18,608 bases of DNA from CAVYGB01 sp046734815 (GCA_046734815.1 JBKPRZ010000509.1:1-18608), one strand, 5' to 3'; counted from the first letter of the stretch, positions 1 to 6,226 are shown. The notes: generated by a model from the letters alone, not told the origin. Numbers and translations: made by a program.

Positions 1-134
1 GCCGGGGCCGGCGCGGTGGCGGGGGTGGTGTCGACGGTGGTCTGGCTCGGCATCCGCCCGGCGCAGCCCTGCAGGCCGAACAGCAAGGCGCCGCAGACCG
101 ACCAGGAGGCGAGGGTGAGGCTGTGGGTGCGCAT
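1..134 (-). CDS. 5' end of a lipoprotein gene, probably a second M16-type peptidase subunit (partial)
   Basis: Only the first 44 codons are in the window; the gene continues past the left edge. The visible N-terminus is a lipoprotein signal peptide: basic start (Met-Arg), hydrophobic core at residues 5–21 and a lipobox Leu21-Gln-Gly-Cys24, followed by a Thr/Pro/Ala-rich linker. The protein should therefore be acylated at Cys24 and anchored to a membrane facing the periplasm or the surface. Its ATG (134–132) overlaps the TGA of the upstream M16 peptidase (ATGA), which indicates translational coupling. M16B peptidases of Gram-negative bacteria are often encoded as tandem pairs, one carrying HxxEH and one lacking it, so a second M16 subunit is the likeliest identity. 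That part is inference from context; no peptidase sequence is visible. Confidence 0.7.
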   Translation of the reverse strand, partial: MRTHSLTLASWSVCGALLFGLQGCAGRMPSQTTVDTTPATAPAP

Positions 135-1531
135 CAGTTGGCTCCCTTGCTGGAGGGCGTGGAGATGGTGCTGACCTTGGGCTTGGCCGCAGCGTTGCTC
201 GGCAAGATGATCACCTCCACCCGGTTCTCTTTCTTCAGGTACTTCGCGGCCACGTCCCTCACACCCTCCACCGTGGCGTTGCGGAACATGTCGAGGTTGC
301 GCCCGAACGAGTCGGGATCGCCCAGATAGTGGTTGTAGGACTGCATCAGCTCGCCCCGCGCCACCAGGCTCTCCAGCGAGCGGACCAGGTTGGCCTCGGT
401 CTCGGTCACCACCCGCTTGCGCTCGCGTTCGGTGATCGGCTCGTGGATCACCCTGTCCAGCTCGGCGTTCAGCACCGCCTCGACCGCCTTCATGTCCGCG
501 TCCGGCTTCAGGTCGACGATCAGGTGGAACACGCTGGAGAAGCCCTGGCTGGCCTGGAACGCGGCCACGTTCTGGGCCCACTGCTTGTCGTGCACCAGGA
601 TCTTGTACAGACGGCCGGTTCCCTCGCGGGCCAGCGCGCTGGCCAGGATGTCCAGCTCGGCGTCACCGGGCCCGAACGACTTGGGCGAGTGCCAGGCGTA
701 GTGGATGCGGCGGAGCTTGGCGAAGTCGTCGGTCATCTGCTCGCGCTTGGTCTGGGTCACCAGGGTGGGCGGCACCTCCCGGCGCGCGGGACGGGCGCTC
801 TTGGGGAAGGTGCCGAACCACTTCTCGACCAGTTTCTTGGTGGCGGGCACATCGATGTCGCCAGCGATCAGCAGGGTGGCGTTGGCCGGGACGTACCACT
901 TGCGGAAGAAGTTCTTCACGTCGTCCAGCGAGGCCGCGGCCAGGTCCTCGTGCCGGCCGATCACCAGGTAGCGGTAGGGGTGCCCCTCGCCGTAGAGCAG
1001 GCGGCCGAGCACGAACTGGCTCTTGCCGTAGGGGACGTTGTCCACCCGCTGCCGCCGTTCGTTGCGGACCACGTCGCGCTGGTTGGCCAGGCTCTTCTCG
1101 TTCAGCAGCGGCAACATGTAGCCCAGGCGATCGCTCTCCAGCCACAGGGCCGACTCCAGCTGGTGCGAGGGCACCTGCTCGAAGTAGTTGGTGCGGTCGG
1201 TGTTGGTCGAGCCGTTGATCACCGCCGAGCCGATCTTGCGCAACACCTCGAAGTGGCGGTCCTCCCCGACGTGCTTCGAGCCCTGGAACATCATGTGCTC
1301 GAACAGGTGGGCAAAGCCGCTCTTGCCGGGCGTCTCCTCGCCGCTGCCCACGTGGTACCAGACGCTGACGTAGGTCAGCGGGACGGTGCGGTCGGGGTGA
1401 AGGATCACCTCCAGGCCGTTGTCCAGCTGGTAGCGCTCGATGGGGAGCTTGGGGTCTCCTTCGGCTGCACGCAGCACGGACGGTGTGAAAAGCAGCAGCG
1501 CGACGGAAAGGGTACGAAGGACCCGCAGCAT
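134..1531 (-). CDS. M16 family zinc metallopeptidase (M16B, processing peptidase-like), secreted
   Basis: The 465-aa product is a periplasmic or exported zinc peptidase of the pitrilysin/processing-peptidase family, which degrades or processes small proteins and peptides. The inverted zinc motif HxxEH is intact (His75, Glu78, His79 in HLFEH) and the third ligand is Glu158 (NERR), 80 residues after Glu78, as usual in the family. A signal peptide covers residues 1 to about 23 (hydrophobic core 8–15, Ala-Ala near the cleavage site). The N-terminal catalytic domain is followed by the usual inactive C-terminal half, and the length fits single-chain M16B enzymes. I chose the ATG at 1531 because GGAGG lies 7 bases upstream; the open frame extends 20 codons further without another good start. 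The gene is coupled by ATGA to the downstream lipoprotein gene. M16B proteins usually work as dimers, so the neighbour may be its partner. Confidence 0.92.
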   Translation of the reverse strand: MLRVLRTLSVALLLFTPSVLRAAEGDPKLPIERYQLDNGLEVILHPDRTVPLTYVSVWYHVGSGEETPGKSGFAHLFEHMMFQGSKHVGEDRHFEVLRKIGSAVINGSTNTDRTNYFEQVPSHQLESALWLESDRLGYMLPLLNEKSLANQRDVVRNERRQRVDNVPYGKSQFVLGRLLYGEGHPYRYLVIGRHEDLAAASLDDVKNFFRKWYVPANATLLIAGDIDVPATKKLVEKWFGTFPKSARPARREVPPTLVTQTKREQMTDDFAKLRRIHYAWHSPKSFGPGDAELDILASALAREGTGRLYKILVHDKQWAQNVAAFQASQGFSSVFHLIVDLKPDADMKAVEAVLNAELDRVIHEPITERERKRVVTETEANLVRSLESLVARGELMQSYNHYLGDPDSFGRNLDMFRNATVEGVRDVAAKYLKKENRVEVIILPSNAAAKPKVSTISTPSSKGAN

Positions 1532-1538
1532 GTCTGCA

Positions 1539-1543
1539 CCTCC
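1539..1543 (-). promoter_or_regulatory. Ribosome binding site of the M16 peptidase gene
   Basis: GGAGG on the minus strand, 7 bases before the ATG at 1531. It fixes the start of the M16 gene 20 codons downstream of the longest possible frame. Confidence 0.8.
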
Positions 1544-1612
1544 GGAAAAGGACGGTTGGGGGGCGAGCTTACCAGCGTCGCCACCTGGCACAAGAGAGCT
1601 GAGCGGTGCAGA

Positions 1613-2860
1613 TCAGGCGCGCCCGGCCGTCAGCGCGAGCCGATCGATGAGCCGGTAGGCGCGCTCGCGGGTGATTCCCAGGCGGGTGGCGGCGCGGGTC
1701 ATGTTCCCGCCGGCCTCCCGGACCGCGTCGAGCACCAGCGGCAGATCGGGGACGGAGCCGAGCGGCAAGACCGGCGAGGTGGTCTTGTTGTCCCGGTCGG
1801 GCGGCAACATGCGCGCGGGCAGGTGCGCCGAACGCAGCCGCTCCTCGTCGCCGTGGAGCGAGATGAGACGCAAAACCAGCAGCACCATCTCGCGCACGTT
1901 GCAGGGCCAGTCGTAAAGACACAGCCGCTCGACCATCTCGGTGCTCAGGGGTGGCACCTCGCCCGGACCGTGCCGCAGGTAAAGATGCTTGAACAGCGCC
2001 GGCAGCTCCACCACCCGCCGGCGCAGGGGTGGCAGGTGGATCTTCACGCCGTCGAGCTGCTGGTAAAGCGGCTGGGTCAGCCGGCCGTCGGCCAGCGCGG
2101 TGGCCAGCGGCTCCTGGCTGCCCACCACCAGGCTGCCCTGCTCGAAGCGGCGGTCGATCAGAAGACCGGCCAGCCGCGTCTGCAGCGCGGGCTCCAGCGC
2201 GCCGATGTCGCTGATGTACAGCGTGCCGCCGGCGGATCGCTCGAGCGCCGAGGGCTCGCCCCAGCGCTCGCCGAACAGGCGGCGCGAGGCCTCCGCCGCG
2301 TCGACCGCGCTGCAGTCGAGCGACAGAAAAGCGCCGCGCCGGCCCTCCTGCGCGTGGATCAGGCGGGCGGCCAGCGTCTTGCCCGAGCCGGTCTCGCCTT
2401 CCAGCACGATCGGCAGCGGCTCGCCGCGCGCGACCACCAGCGGCTCGAGCGCGGCCCGCGACACCGGCCCCAGGTACATGCCCACCGATTCGGCGGCCGC
2501 TTCCAGCGAGGCGCGGGTCTCCAGCGCGGGGGCGGGCGCCACCACGCCGATGAAGTCGCCCAGCCGGATCAGCGCGCCTTCCTCGAGGTCGGCCTCGCGT
2601 ACGCGCTCGCCGTCGACCATCACACCGTTGGTGCTGTCGAGATCGCGGATCACCGTGTGGCGCCCGCTGATGACGATCTCCGCGTGTTCCCACGAGACCG
2701 CGCGCCCGTCGAGCGGGACGTCGCACTCCGGGTTGCGGCCCAGGATGAGAGGGATGGCCCGAAAAGGGACGAAGTGCAGATCCGGATCGGGATGAACGAA
2801 AACGATTCCTAGGCCGCGCAAGGCAAATACCTTTCGCGCGTCTCCCCTGGCCTGACTCAT
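1613..2860 (-). CDS. FHA domain–degenerate AAA+ (NtrC-like)–Fis-type HTH transcriptional regulator
   Basis: The 415-aa protein has the layout of a sigma-54 activator with an FHA sensor. FHA domain about 36–105: Gly41-Arg42, Ser56, His59 and Asp75-Ser-Thr-Asn-Gly79, so phosphothreonine binding looks intact. AAA+ domain about 125–345: Walker A GETGSGKT (155–162), and WPCNVRE (318–324), the usual WPGNVRE. C-terminal Fis-like HTH about 375–410. Several key parts are missing. The GAFTGA loop expected after LFGE (195–198) is absent, the Walker B Asp-Glu is Ser217-Asp218, and the two Arg-finger positions are Thr262 and Gln268. Canonical sigma-54 remodelling is therefore unlikely. It may act as a phosphothreonine-responsive DNA-binding protein independent of sigma-54 (inference). 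The start at 2860 has a weak RBS. The gene is divergent from ctaA, with 156 bp between them. Confidence 0.88.
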   Translation of the reverse strand: MSQARGDARKVFALRGLGIVFVHPDPDLHFVPFRAIPLILGRNPECDVPLDGRAVSWEHAEIVISGRHTVIRDLDSTNGVMVDGERVREADLEEGALIRLGDFIGVVAPAPALETRASLEAAAESVGMYLGPVSRAALEPLVVARGEPLPIVLEGETGSGKTLAARLIHAQEGRRGAFLSLDCSAVDAAEASRRLFGERWGEPSALERSAGGTLYISDIGALEPALQTRLAGLLIDRRFEQGSLVVGSQEPLATALADGRLTQPLYQQLDGVKIHLPPLRRRVVELPALFKHLYLRHGPGEVPPLSTEMVERLCLYDWPCNVREMVLLVLRLISLHGDEERLRSAHLPARMLPPDRDNKTTSPVLPLGSVPDLPLVLDAVREAGGNMTRAATRLGITRERAYRLIDRLALTAGRA

Positions 2861-2928
2861 GGGCTCGCTCTCGGCTCGCTGTACTCCGGGCAGATGAGAC
2901 GGTCGCGCAAACCGGAGCCGCTTACCAC

Positions 2929-2944
2929 ACATTTCACGCAATGT
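2929..2944. promoter_or_regulatory. Short inverted repeat in the divergent region, candidate operator
   Basis: ACATT (2929–2933) and AATGT (2940–2944) are perfect 5-bp arms around a 6-bp spacer. They sit in the most AT-rich part of the region between the divergent FHA regulator and ctaA. This is a possible protein-binding site or part of a promoter. Arms this short can arise by chance. Confidence 0.25.
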
Positions 2945-2956
2945 CATGAGAGCACC

Positions 2957-2984
2957 GCCAATGTGCGATGCGTCGCGTGTTGGC
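2957..2984 (+). promoter_or_regulatory. Upstream hairpin in the ctaA leader
   Basis: The + strand RNA can form a continuous 12-pair stem (2957–2968 with 2973–2984) closed by a UGCG tetraloop. Nine pairs are Watson–Crick and three in the middle (U2962–G2979, G2963–U2978, U2964–G2977) are G·U wobbles. The complementary strand would have A·C mismatches at those three positions, so the fold is specific to the ctaA-sense RNA. It ends 7 bases before a second hairpin that covers the ctaA ribosome binding site. Confidence 0.5.
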
Positions 2985-2991
2985 CAACCGC

Positions 2992-3014
2992 GGCCTTTCG
3001 GCGTAGGAAAGGCC
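2992..3014 (+). promoter_or_regulatory. ctaA: Hairpin that sequesters the ctaA ribosome binding site
   Basis: Perfect 8-bp stem, GGCCTTTC (2992–2999) with GAAAGGCC (3007–3014), and a 7-nt loop. The Shine–Dalgarno run AGGAAAGG (3005–3012) lies in the loop edge and 3' arm, 2 bases before the end of the stem, and the GTG start is at 3017. Folding would hide the RBS, so ctaA translation may be controlled by RNA structure (temperature, ligand, protein or coupled transcription). The pairing is visible in the sequence; the function is inferred. Confidence 0.5.
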
Positions 3015-3016
3015 CC

Positions 3017-3994
3017 GTGTCGAGTCGAACTTCGGCGTTTTTCAGGCTGAGTCTGGTCGTCCTGGGCGCCACCCTGGGCGTCATCCTCTGGGGCGCTTAC
3101 GTGCGCGCCACCGGTTCGGGCGCCGGCTGCGGCAGCCACTGGCCCACCTGCAACGGGGTGGTGATCCCACGCAACCCGAGCACCGCGACGGTGATCGAGT
3201 TCGTGCACCGGAGCACCTCGGGGATCGCATTCCTGCTGGTGGCGGTCCAGCTGCTGGTGGCCTGGCGGTTGTTCCCGCGCGGACATGGCGTGCGCCGGGC
3301 GGCCGCGGCCGGCATGGCGCTGATGGTGAGCGAGGCGCTGGTCGGCGCCGGGCTGGTGCTGTTCGAGATGGTGGCCGGCAACACCGCGGTGGCGCGCGCG
3401 TACTGGATGGCCGCCCACCTGCTGAACACGTTCGCGCTGCTGGCGGCCCTGGGCCTGTGCGCCTGGCGCGCGCGGCCGCGCGCCGAGCCCGACGCCGGCG
3501 CGCCGCTGGATGCGCGGTTTCGCGCGGCGATGGTGGTGGGGCTGGCGGCGGTGCTGCTGGTGGCGACCAGCGGCGCGGTGGTGGCGCTGGGGGACACGCT
3601 CTTTCCGGCGCGCTCGCTGGGCGAGGGGTTGCGCCAGGACCTGGCCCCGGGTGCGCACCTGTTTCTGCGCCTGCGCGTCTTCCACCCGCTGCTGGCGGTG
3701 CTGGGCGGAATCTACTTGCTGGTGATCACCGCGCTCATCGCCGCGCGCGACCCCTCGGGCCAGCTGCGCCAACCGGCCACCACCGCGGCCGGTCTGGTGC
3801 TGATGCAGCTGGGGCTCGGCTTTGCCAACCTCGCCCTGCTGGCCCCGGTGACGGTGCAGATCCTCCACCTCCTGGCCGCCGACCTGGTCTGGCTGTCGCT
3901 GGTCGTGCTGGCGGCGGCGGTGCGTGCCGCCAGCGCCGCGCCGGCGCGATCACAATCGGTACAGCGGCCAGTGGGTCTTCTTCTCGATCGCTAG
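3017..3994 (+). CDS. ctaA: Heme A synthase (COX15/CtaA family)
   Basis: The 325-aa integral inner-membrane protein oxidises the C8 methyl group of heme O to a formyl group, giving heme A for aa3-type cytochrome oxidase. All four heme-ligand histidines are present in membrane helices: His64 (EFVHR), His134 (AAHLLNT), His223 (VFHPLLA) and His284 (QILHLLAADL). The essential Glu61 and the extracytoplasmic cysteine pair Cys38/Cys45 found in many CtaA proteins are also there. About eight hydrophobic segments span 11–302. I chose GTG 3017 because AGGAAAGG precedes it and the first helix follows at once. An ATG at 2894 would add 41 unrelated, cysteine-containing residues and place the leader hairpins inside coding sequence. 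The 3' end overlaps the convergent enolase homologue by 45 bp. No ctaB or oxidase subunit gene is adjacent. Confidence 0.93.
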   Translation: MSSRTSAFFRLSLVVLGATLGVILWGAYVRATGSGAGCGSHWPTCNGVVIPRNPSTATVIEFVHRSTSGIAFLLVAVQLLVAWRLFPRGHGVRRAAAAGMALMVSEALVGAGLVLFEMVAGNTAVARAYWMAAHLLNTFALLAALGLCAWRARPRAEPDAGAPLDARFRAAMVVGLAAVLLVATSGAVVALGDTLFPARSLGEGLRQDLAPGAHLFLRLRVFHPLLAVLGGIYLLVITALIAARDPSGQLRQPATTAAGLVLMQLGLGFANLALLAPVTVQILHLLAADLVWLSLVVLAAAVRAASAAPARSQSVQRPVGLLLDR

Positions 3995-5212
3995 CAGCCG
4001 GTTGTACTTGGCCAGCCGCTCGGAGCGGCCGTAGCCGCCCACCTGCAGGTGCTCGGCGCCCCAGCCGACCGCCAGATCCGCCAGCCAGTCGTCCTCCGTC
4101 TCGCCGGTGCGGCCCGCCACCACCACCAGGAAGCCCGCCTTGCGCGCCTGCCGGAGGGTCTCGGCCGCCTCGGTCAAGGTCCCGCACTGGTCGGGCTTGA
4201 TGGTCAGGCCGTTGCAGCTCTGCTCGGCCACCGCCTTCTTGAGCCGCGCGGCGCGCGTGCACAGCAGGTCGTCCGCCACCACCCGCACGTGACCGCCGAT
4301 CCGTCGGTTGAGCACCGTCCAGTTCGCCCAGTCCTCGTCGCCCAGCGGGTCCTCCACCGCGTGCACCGGGAACTTCGCGGTCCAGGCGGCGAAGTGATCG
4401 ATCACCTCCTTGGGGGTCAGCTTCTCCCGGTCGATGCGGTACCAGCCGGCCTCGTGCCGGTGGGTCGCGCCGGCGGCCAGCACCAGCTTGACGTCCTTGC
4501 CGGGCTCGCGTCCTGCCACCCGCACCCCCTGCACGGCCGTATCCAGGACCGCGTCGGTGTCGAAGAAGGGCGCGCGCAGCGCCCCGTTCTCGGCGGCGGC
4601 GACGCCGTTGTCATAGCGGCGGCGGGCGGTGTCCAGCGCCGCGCCGGCCAGGCGCGAGGCCACCGCCAGGGCATCGTCCACGCTGGCCGCCGCCGCGGAC
4701 ACCACCGCCAGGCTCAGCGGGCCCCGGTCGGCGGGGTCGCTGGCCGCGCGCGCGAACAGCGAGACGATCGGCAGCGGCAACCGGTGGGCCTTGTTGCCCA
4801 CCATCTCGGCGAAATGGCGGTAGAGCGGCGCCCCCTGGGCGTGGGCCTGCGCGCGCGCGAAGGCGAGCGAGATCCCCAGCAGGGCGTTGCCACCCAGACG
4901 CGAGAGCTTCTCGGTCCCGTCCAGGCTGATGAGCGCGCGGTCGAGCGCGGCCTGATCGGGGAAGCGCTTGCCCACCAGCGCCGTCCGGATCTCACCGTCG
5001 ATCAGCGCGACCGCCTGGCGGCGGCCAGCGCCGCGGTGGCGATCCTCGTCGCCGTCGCGGAGCGAGACCGCCTCCTGGCGGCCCGGAGTGACCGGGTTGG
5101 GGACGGCGGCGTTGCCTCGCACGCCGCCGTCGAGCACGCAGCTGACTTCCAGCGTGGGTACACCTCGCCCGTCCAGGATCTCGAGGGCCTCGAGATGGGA
5201 GAGGGTGGGCAT
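3950..5212 (-). CDS. Enolase homologue with a degenerate active site (probable pseudoenzyme)
   Basis: The 420-aa protein aligns along its length with enolase (EALEILDGRG at the start, LDGTEKLSRLGGNALLGISLA 97–117, AVEDPL 285–290, VADDL 312–316, TIKPDQCGTLTE 337–348, GETEDDW 370–376, RSERLAKYN 396–404). Much of the catalytic centre is gone. The mobile SGASTG loop is NPVTPG (39–44). The His/Gln-Glu segment after LPLPIVSLF (NGGxHxxN…QEFM, yeast His159/Glu168) is not recognisable. The Mg ligand Asp246 of yeast is Ala246, the SHR His373 is Gly367 and Lys396 is Gln390. Counterparts of Lys345 (Lys339), Glu295 (Glu287) and Asp320 (Asp314) remain, and Glu208 may match Glu211. Glycolytic enolase activity is therefore improbable; a structural or RNA/protein-binding role, or another reaction, is possible. 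The start has a weak RBS. It lies 34 bp downstream of the rlpA-like gene on the same strand. Confidence 0.85.
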   Translation of the reverse strand: MPTLSHLEALEILDGRGVPTLEVSCVLDGGVRGNAAVPNPVTPGRQEAVSLRDGDEDRHRGAGRRQAVALIDGEIRTALVGKRFPDQAALDRALISLDGTEKLSRLGGNALLGISLAFARAQAHAQGAPLYRHFAEMVGNKAHRLPLPIVSLFARAASDPADRGPLSLAVVSAAAASVDDALAVASRLAGAALDTARRRYDNGVAAAENGALRAPFFDTDAVLDTAVQGVRVAGREPGKDVKLVLAAGATHRHEAGWYRIDREKLTPKEVIDHFAAWTAKFPVHAVEDPLGDEDWANWTVLNRRIGGHVRVVADDLLCTRAARLKKAVAEQSCNGLTIKPDQCGTLTEAAETLRQARKAGFLVVVAGRTGETEDDWLADLAVGWGAEHLQVGGYGRSERLAKYNRLLAIEKKTHWPLYRL

Positions 5213-5246
5213 GATGGTTCCGACCAGGCGTGGCCGCCCGCGCGGC

Positions 5247-5699
5247 TCACGGAGGCTTTTTTAGCACTTCCAGGCGCACGCGGGCGATCCCTCCGTACAT
5301 CTTCAGTCGGCGCGCCGCTTCGCTGCTGAGGTCGATTATCCGGCCCCGGGCGTACGGTCCCCGGTCGTTGATCCGCACCTCGATGGGTCCGGCGACCGGG
5401 GCGCCCTTGCCGTCGATGCGGGTCACCCGCACCACGGTGCCCAGCGGCAGTGTCCGGTGGGCCGCCGTCATGGCCCCTGGCCGGTAGAGCTCGCCCGAGG
5501 CGGTGGTCCGGCCGGCAAACCGCTCGGCGTAGTGGGTGGCTATGCCCTCCTCGGCCGGAAAGCTCGGTGCCGGGGGCTCGCGCCGGCGGGTGCCGGCGCA
5601 CCCCGGGAGGCCCGAACAGGCCTCCAGGGTCAGGACCAGGGCGACCGCCCAGACCCCCCCGCCGGATCTGCCGGCTGGACCGCTACCAGCCCTGCCCAC
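5247..5699 (-). CDS. rlpA: Short RlpA-like lipoprotein (double-psi beta-barrel)
   Basis: The core at about 52–146 is the RlpA/DPBB fold: ATHYAERFAGRTTASGE, TAAHRTLPLG, VRINDRGPY and RIIDLSSEAA. RlpA proteins are septal or pole-associated lytic transglycosylases that cleave denuded peptidoglycan. The catalytic pair of Pseudomonas RlpA (His131, Asp157) corresponds to His81 and Asp112. A hydrophobic stretch (16–26) with candidate lipoboxes LEAC (Cys28) and LPGC (Cys34) suggests export and lipidation. There is no SPOR domain, so septal targeting by denuded glycan is not expected. The start is uncertain: GTG 5699 overlaps the RRM stop by 17 bp and gives 150 aa with a plausible signal peptide, while the longer ATG frame from 5780 would sit inside the RRM tail and encode a repetitive Ala/Ile run. 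The C-terminus ends shortly after the domain. Confidence 0.8.
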   Translation of the reverse strand: MGRAGSGPAGRSGGGVWAVALVLTLEACSGLPGCAGTRRREPPAPSFPAEEGIATHYAERFAGRTTASGELYRPGAMTAAHRTLPLGTVVRVTRIDGKGAPVAGPIEVRINDRGPYARGRIIDLSSEAARRLKMYGGIARVRLEVLKKPP

Positions 5700-6102
5700 G
5701 CCGGTGACCGCGCCCGCGATCGCGATCTCGGTCGCGATCGCCGCGATCCCAGCCGCCGCCCCCGCCCTCGCCCCGCCCATCTCCGCCGCCCGAGGAAGGC
5801 CAGCCGCCGCCGCCGCCGTTACGCTGACCGCCTTGCCGGAAGCCGCCGCCGCCGGCGCGCGGCTGCGCCTCGCGGATCGACATCGGTCGGCCCGCCAGCT
5901 CGCGGCCGTTGAGGTTCTGGATCGCCTGCTGGGCCTCGGCCTCGCTGGCCATCTCGACGAAGCCGAACCCCCGGGGGCGGCCTGTGTCGCGGTCGAGCAC
6001 CAGCTTCACATCGGCCACTTCACCGATCTCCGAGAACACGTCCCGCAGCTCGGCCTCGGTCAGGTTGTAGGGCAGGTTGCCCACGTAGAGTCGCTTCGCC
6101 AT
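5683..6102 (-). CDS. RRM-type RNA-binding protein with glycine/arginine-rich tail
   Basis: The 139-aa cytoplasmic protein has one RNA recognition motif (residues 3–80) with both signatures intact: RNP2 LYVGNL (5–10) and RNP1 RGFGFVEM (44–51), whose aromatic residues stack on RNA bases. The tail (82–139) is low-complexity: glycine runs with Trp/Arg (84–118), then alternating Asp-Arg (122–129) and a basic end. This matches bacterial Rbp-type glycine-rich RNA-binding proteins, often cold-inducible and involved in mRNA binding or localisation; that role is family knowledge, not shown here. The ATG at 6102 is fixed by GAAGGAG 6 bases upstream. A TTGACA hexamer lies at 6161–6156, but no convincing -10 follows 17 bp later. 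The stop overlaps the rlpA-like start by 17 bp. Confidence 0.93.
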   Translation of the reverse strand: MAKRLYVGNLPYNLTEAELRDVFSEIGEVADVKLVLDRDTGRPRGFGFVEMASEAEAQQAIQNLNGRELAGRPMSIREAQPRAGGGGFRQGGQRNGGGGGWPSSGGGDGRGEGGGGGWDRGDRDRDRDRGRGHRRGQGW

Positions 6103-6108
6103 CTTACG

Positions 6109-6115
6109 CTCCTTC
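6109..6115 (-). promoter_or_regulatory. Strong ribosome binding site of the RRM gene
   Basis: GAAGGAG on the minus strand, 6 bases before the ATG at 6102. It is one of the best Shine–Dalgarno matches in the window, which suggests efficient translation, and it sets the start against the longer open frame to 6276. Confidence 0.8.
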
Positions 6116-6204
6116 TCGATCGTCCGGTTGCGTCCTCGGTTGGCGTCCCTTCGCTTGTCAACGTGCTGCTTTTCCGAGCTCCCACGGCGGACCGGCAAGG
6201 ACGA

Positions 6205-6226
6205 ACAGTGGAGACACAGTGGAGAC
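6205..6226. repeat. Exact 11-bp tandem direct repeat in a divergent intergenic region
   Basis: ACAGTGGAGAC occurs twice with no spacer (6205–6215 and 6216–6226). It lies between the divergent RRM gene (start 6102) and beta-barrel gene (start 6309). Eleven base pairs is about one helical turn, the usual half-site spacing for OmpR/PhoB-type winged-helix regulators, so it is a candidate operator. A weaker third match (8 of 11) occurs at 6235–6245, out of helical phase. Confidence 0.45.

Noticed and set aside
329..2812. A very long plus-strand open frame (827 aa) across the M16 and FHA genes
   Set aside because: It is antisense to two well-supported genes, is rich in Arg/His/Gln/Gly/Ala/Val with no domain, and is typical of open shadows in GC-rich DNA.
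2894..3016. ATG at 2894 as the start of ctaA
   Set aside because: It adds 41 residues with no similarity to CtaA, lacks a good RBS, and GTG 3017 has AGGAAAGG directly upstream and the first helix directly after.
5255..5265. A AAA AAG slippery heptamer, in frame near the end of the rlpA-like gene
   Set aside because: It is a dnaX-like slippery sequence, but the -1 frame leads into a shadow frame inside the enolase homologue, with no domain and no clear stimulatory structure. Chance is the simplest explanation.
5711..5750. Clustered GCGATCGC-type palindromes resembling HIP1 elements
   Set aside because: They encode the Asp-Arg repeat of the RRM tail on the minus strand and are explained by that codon repeat.
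6156..6161. TTGACA hexamer as a sigma-70 promoter for the RRM gene
   Set aside because: The hexamer is perfect, but the region 17 bp downstream (CGAGGA) is not a believable -10, so I did not call a promoter.
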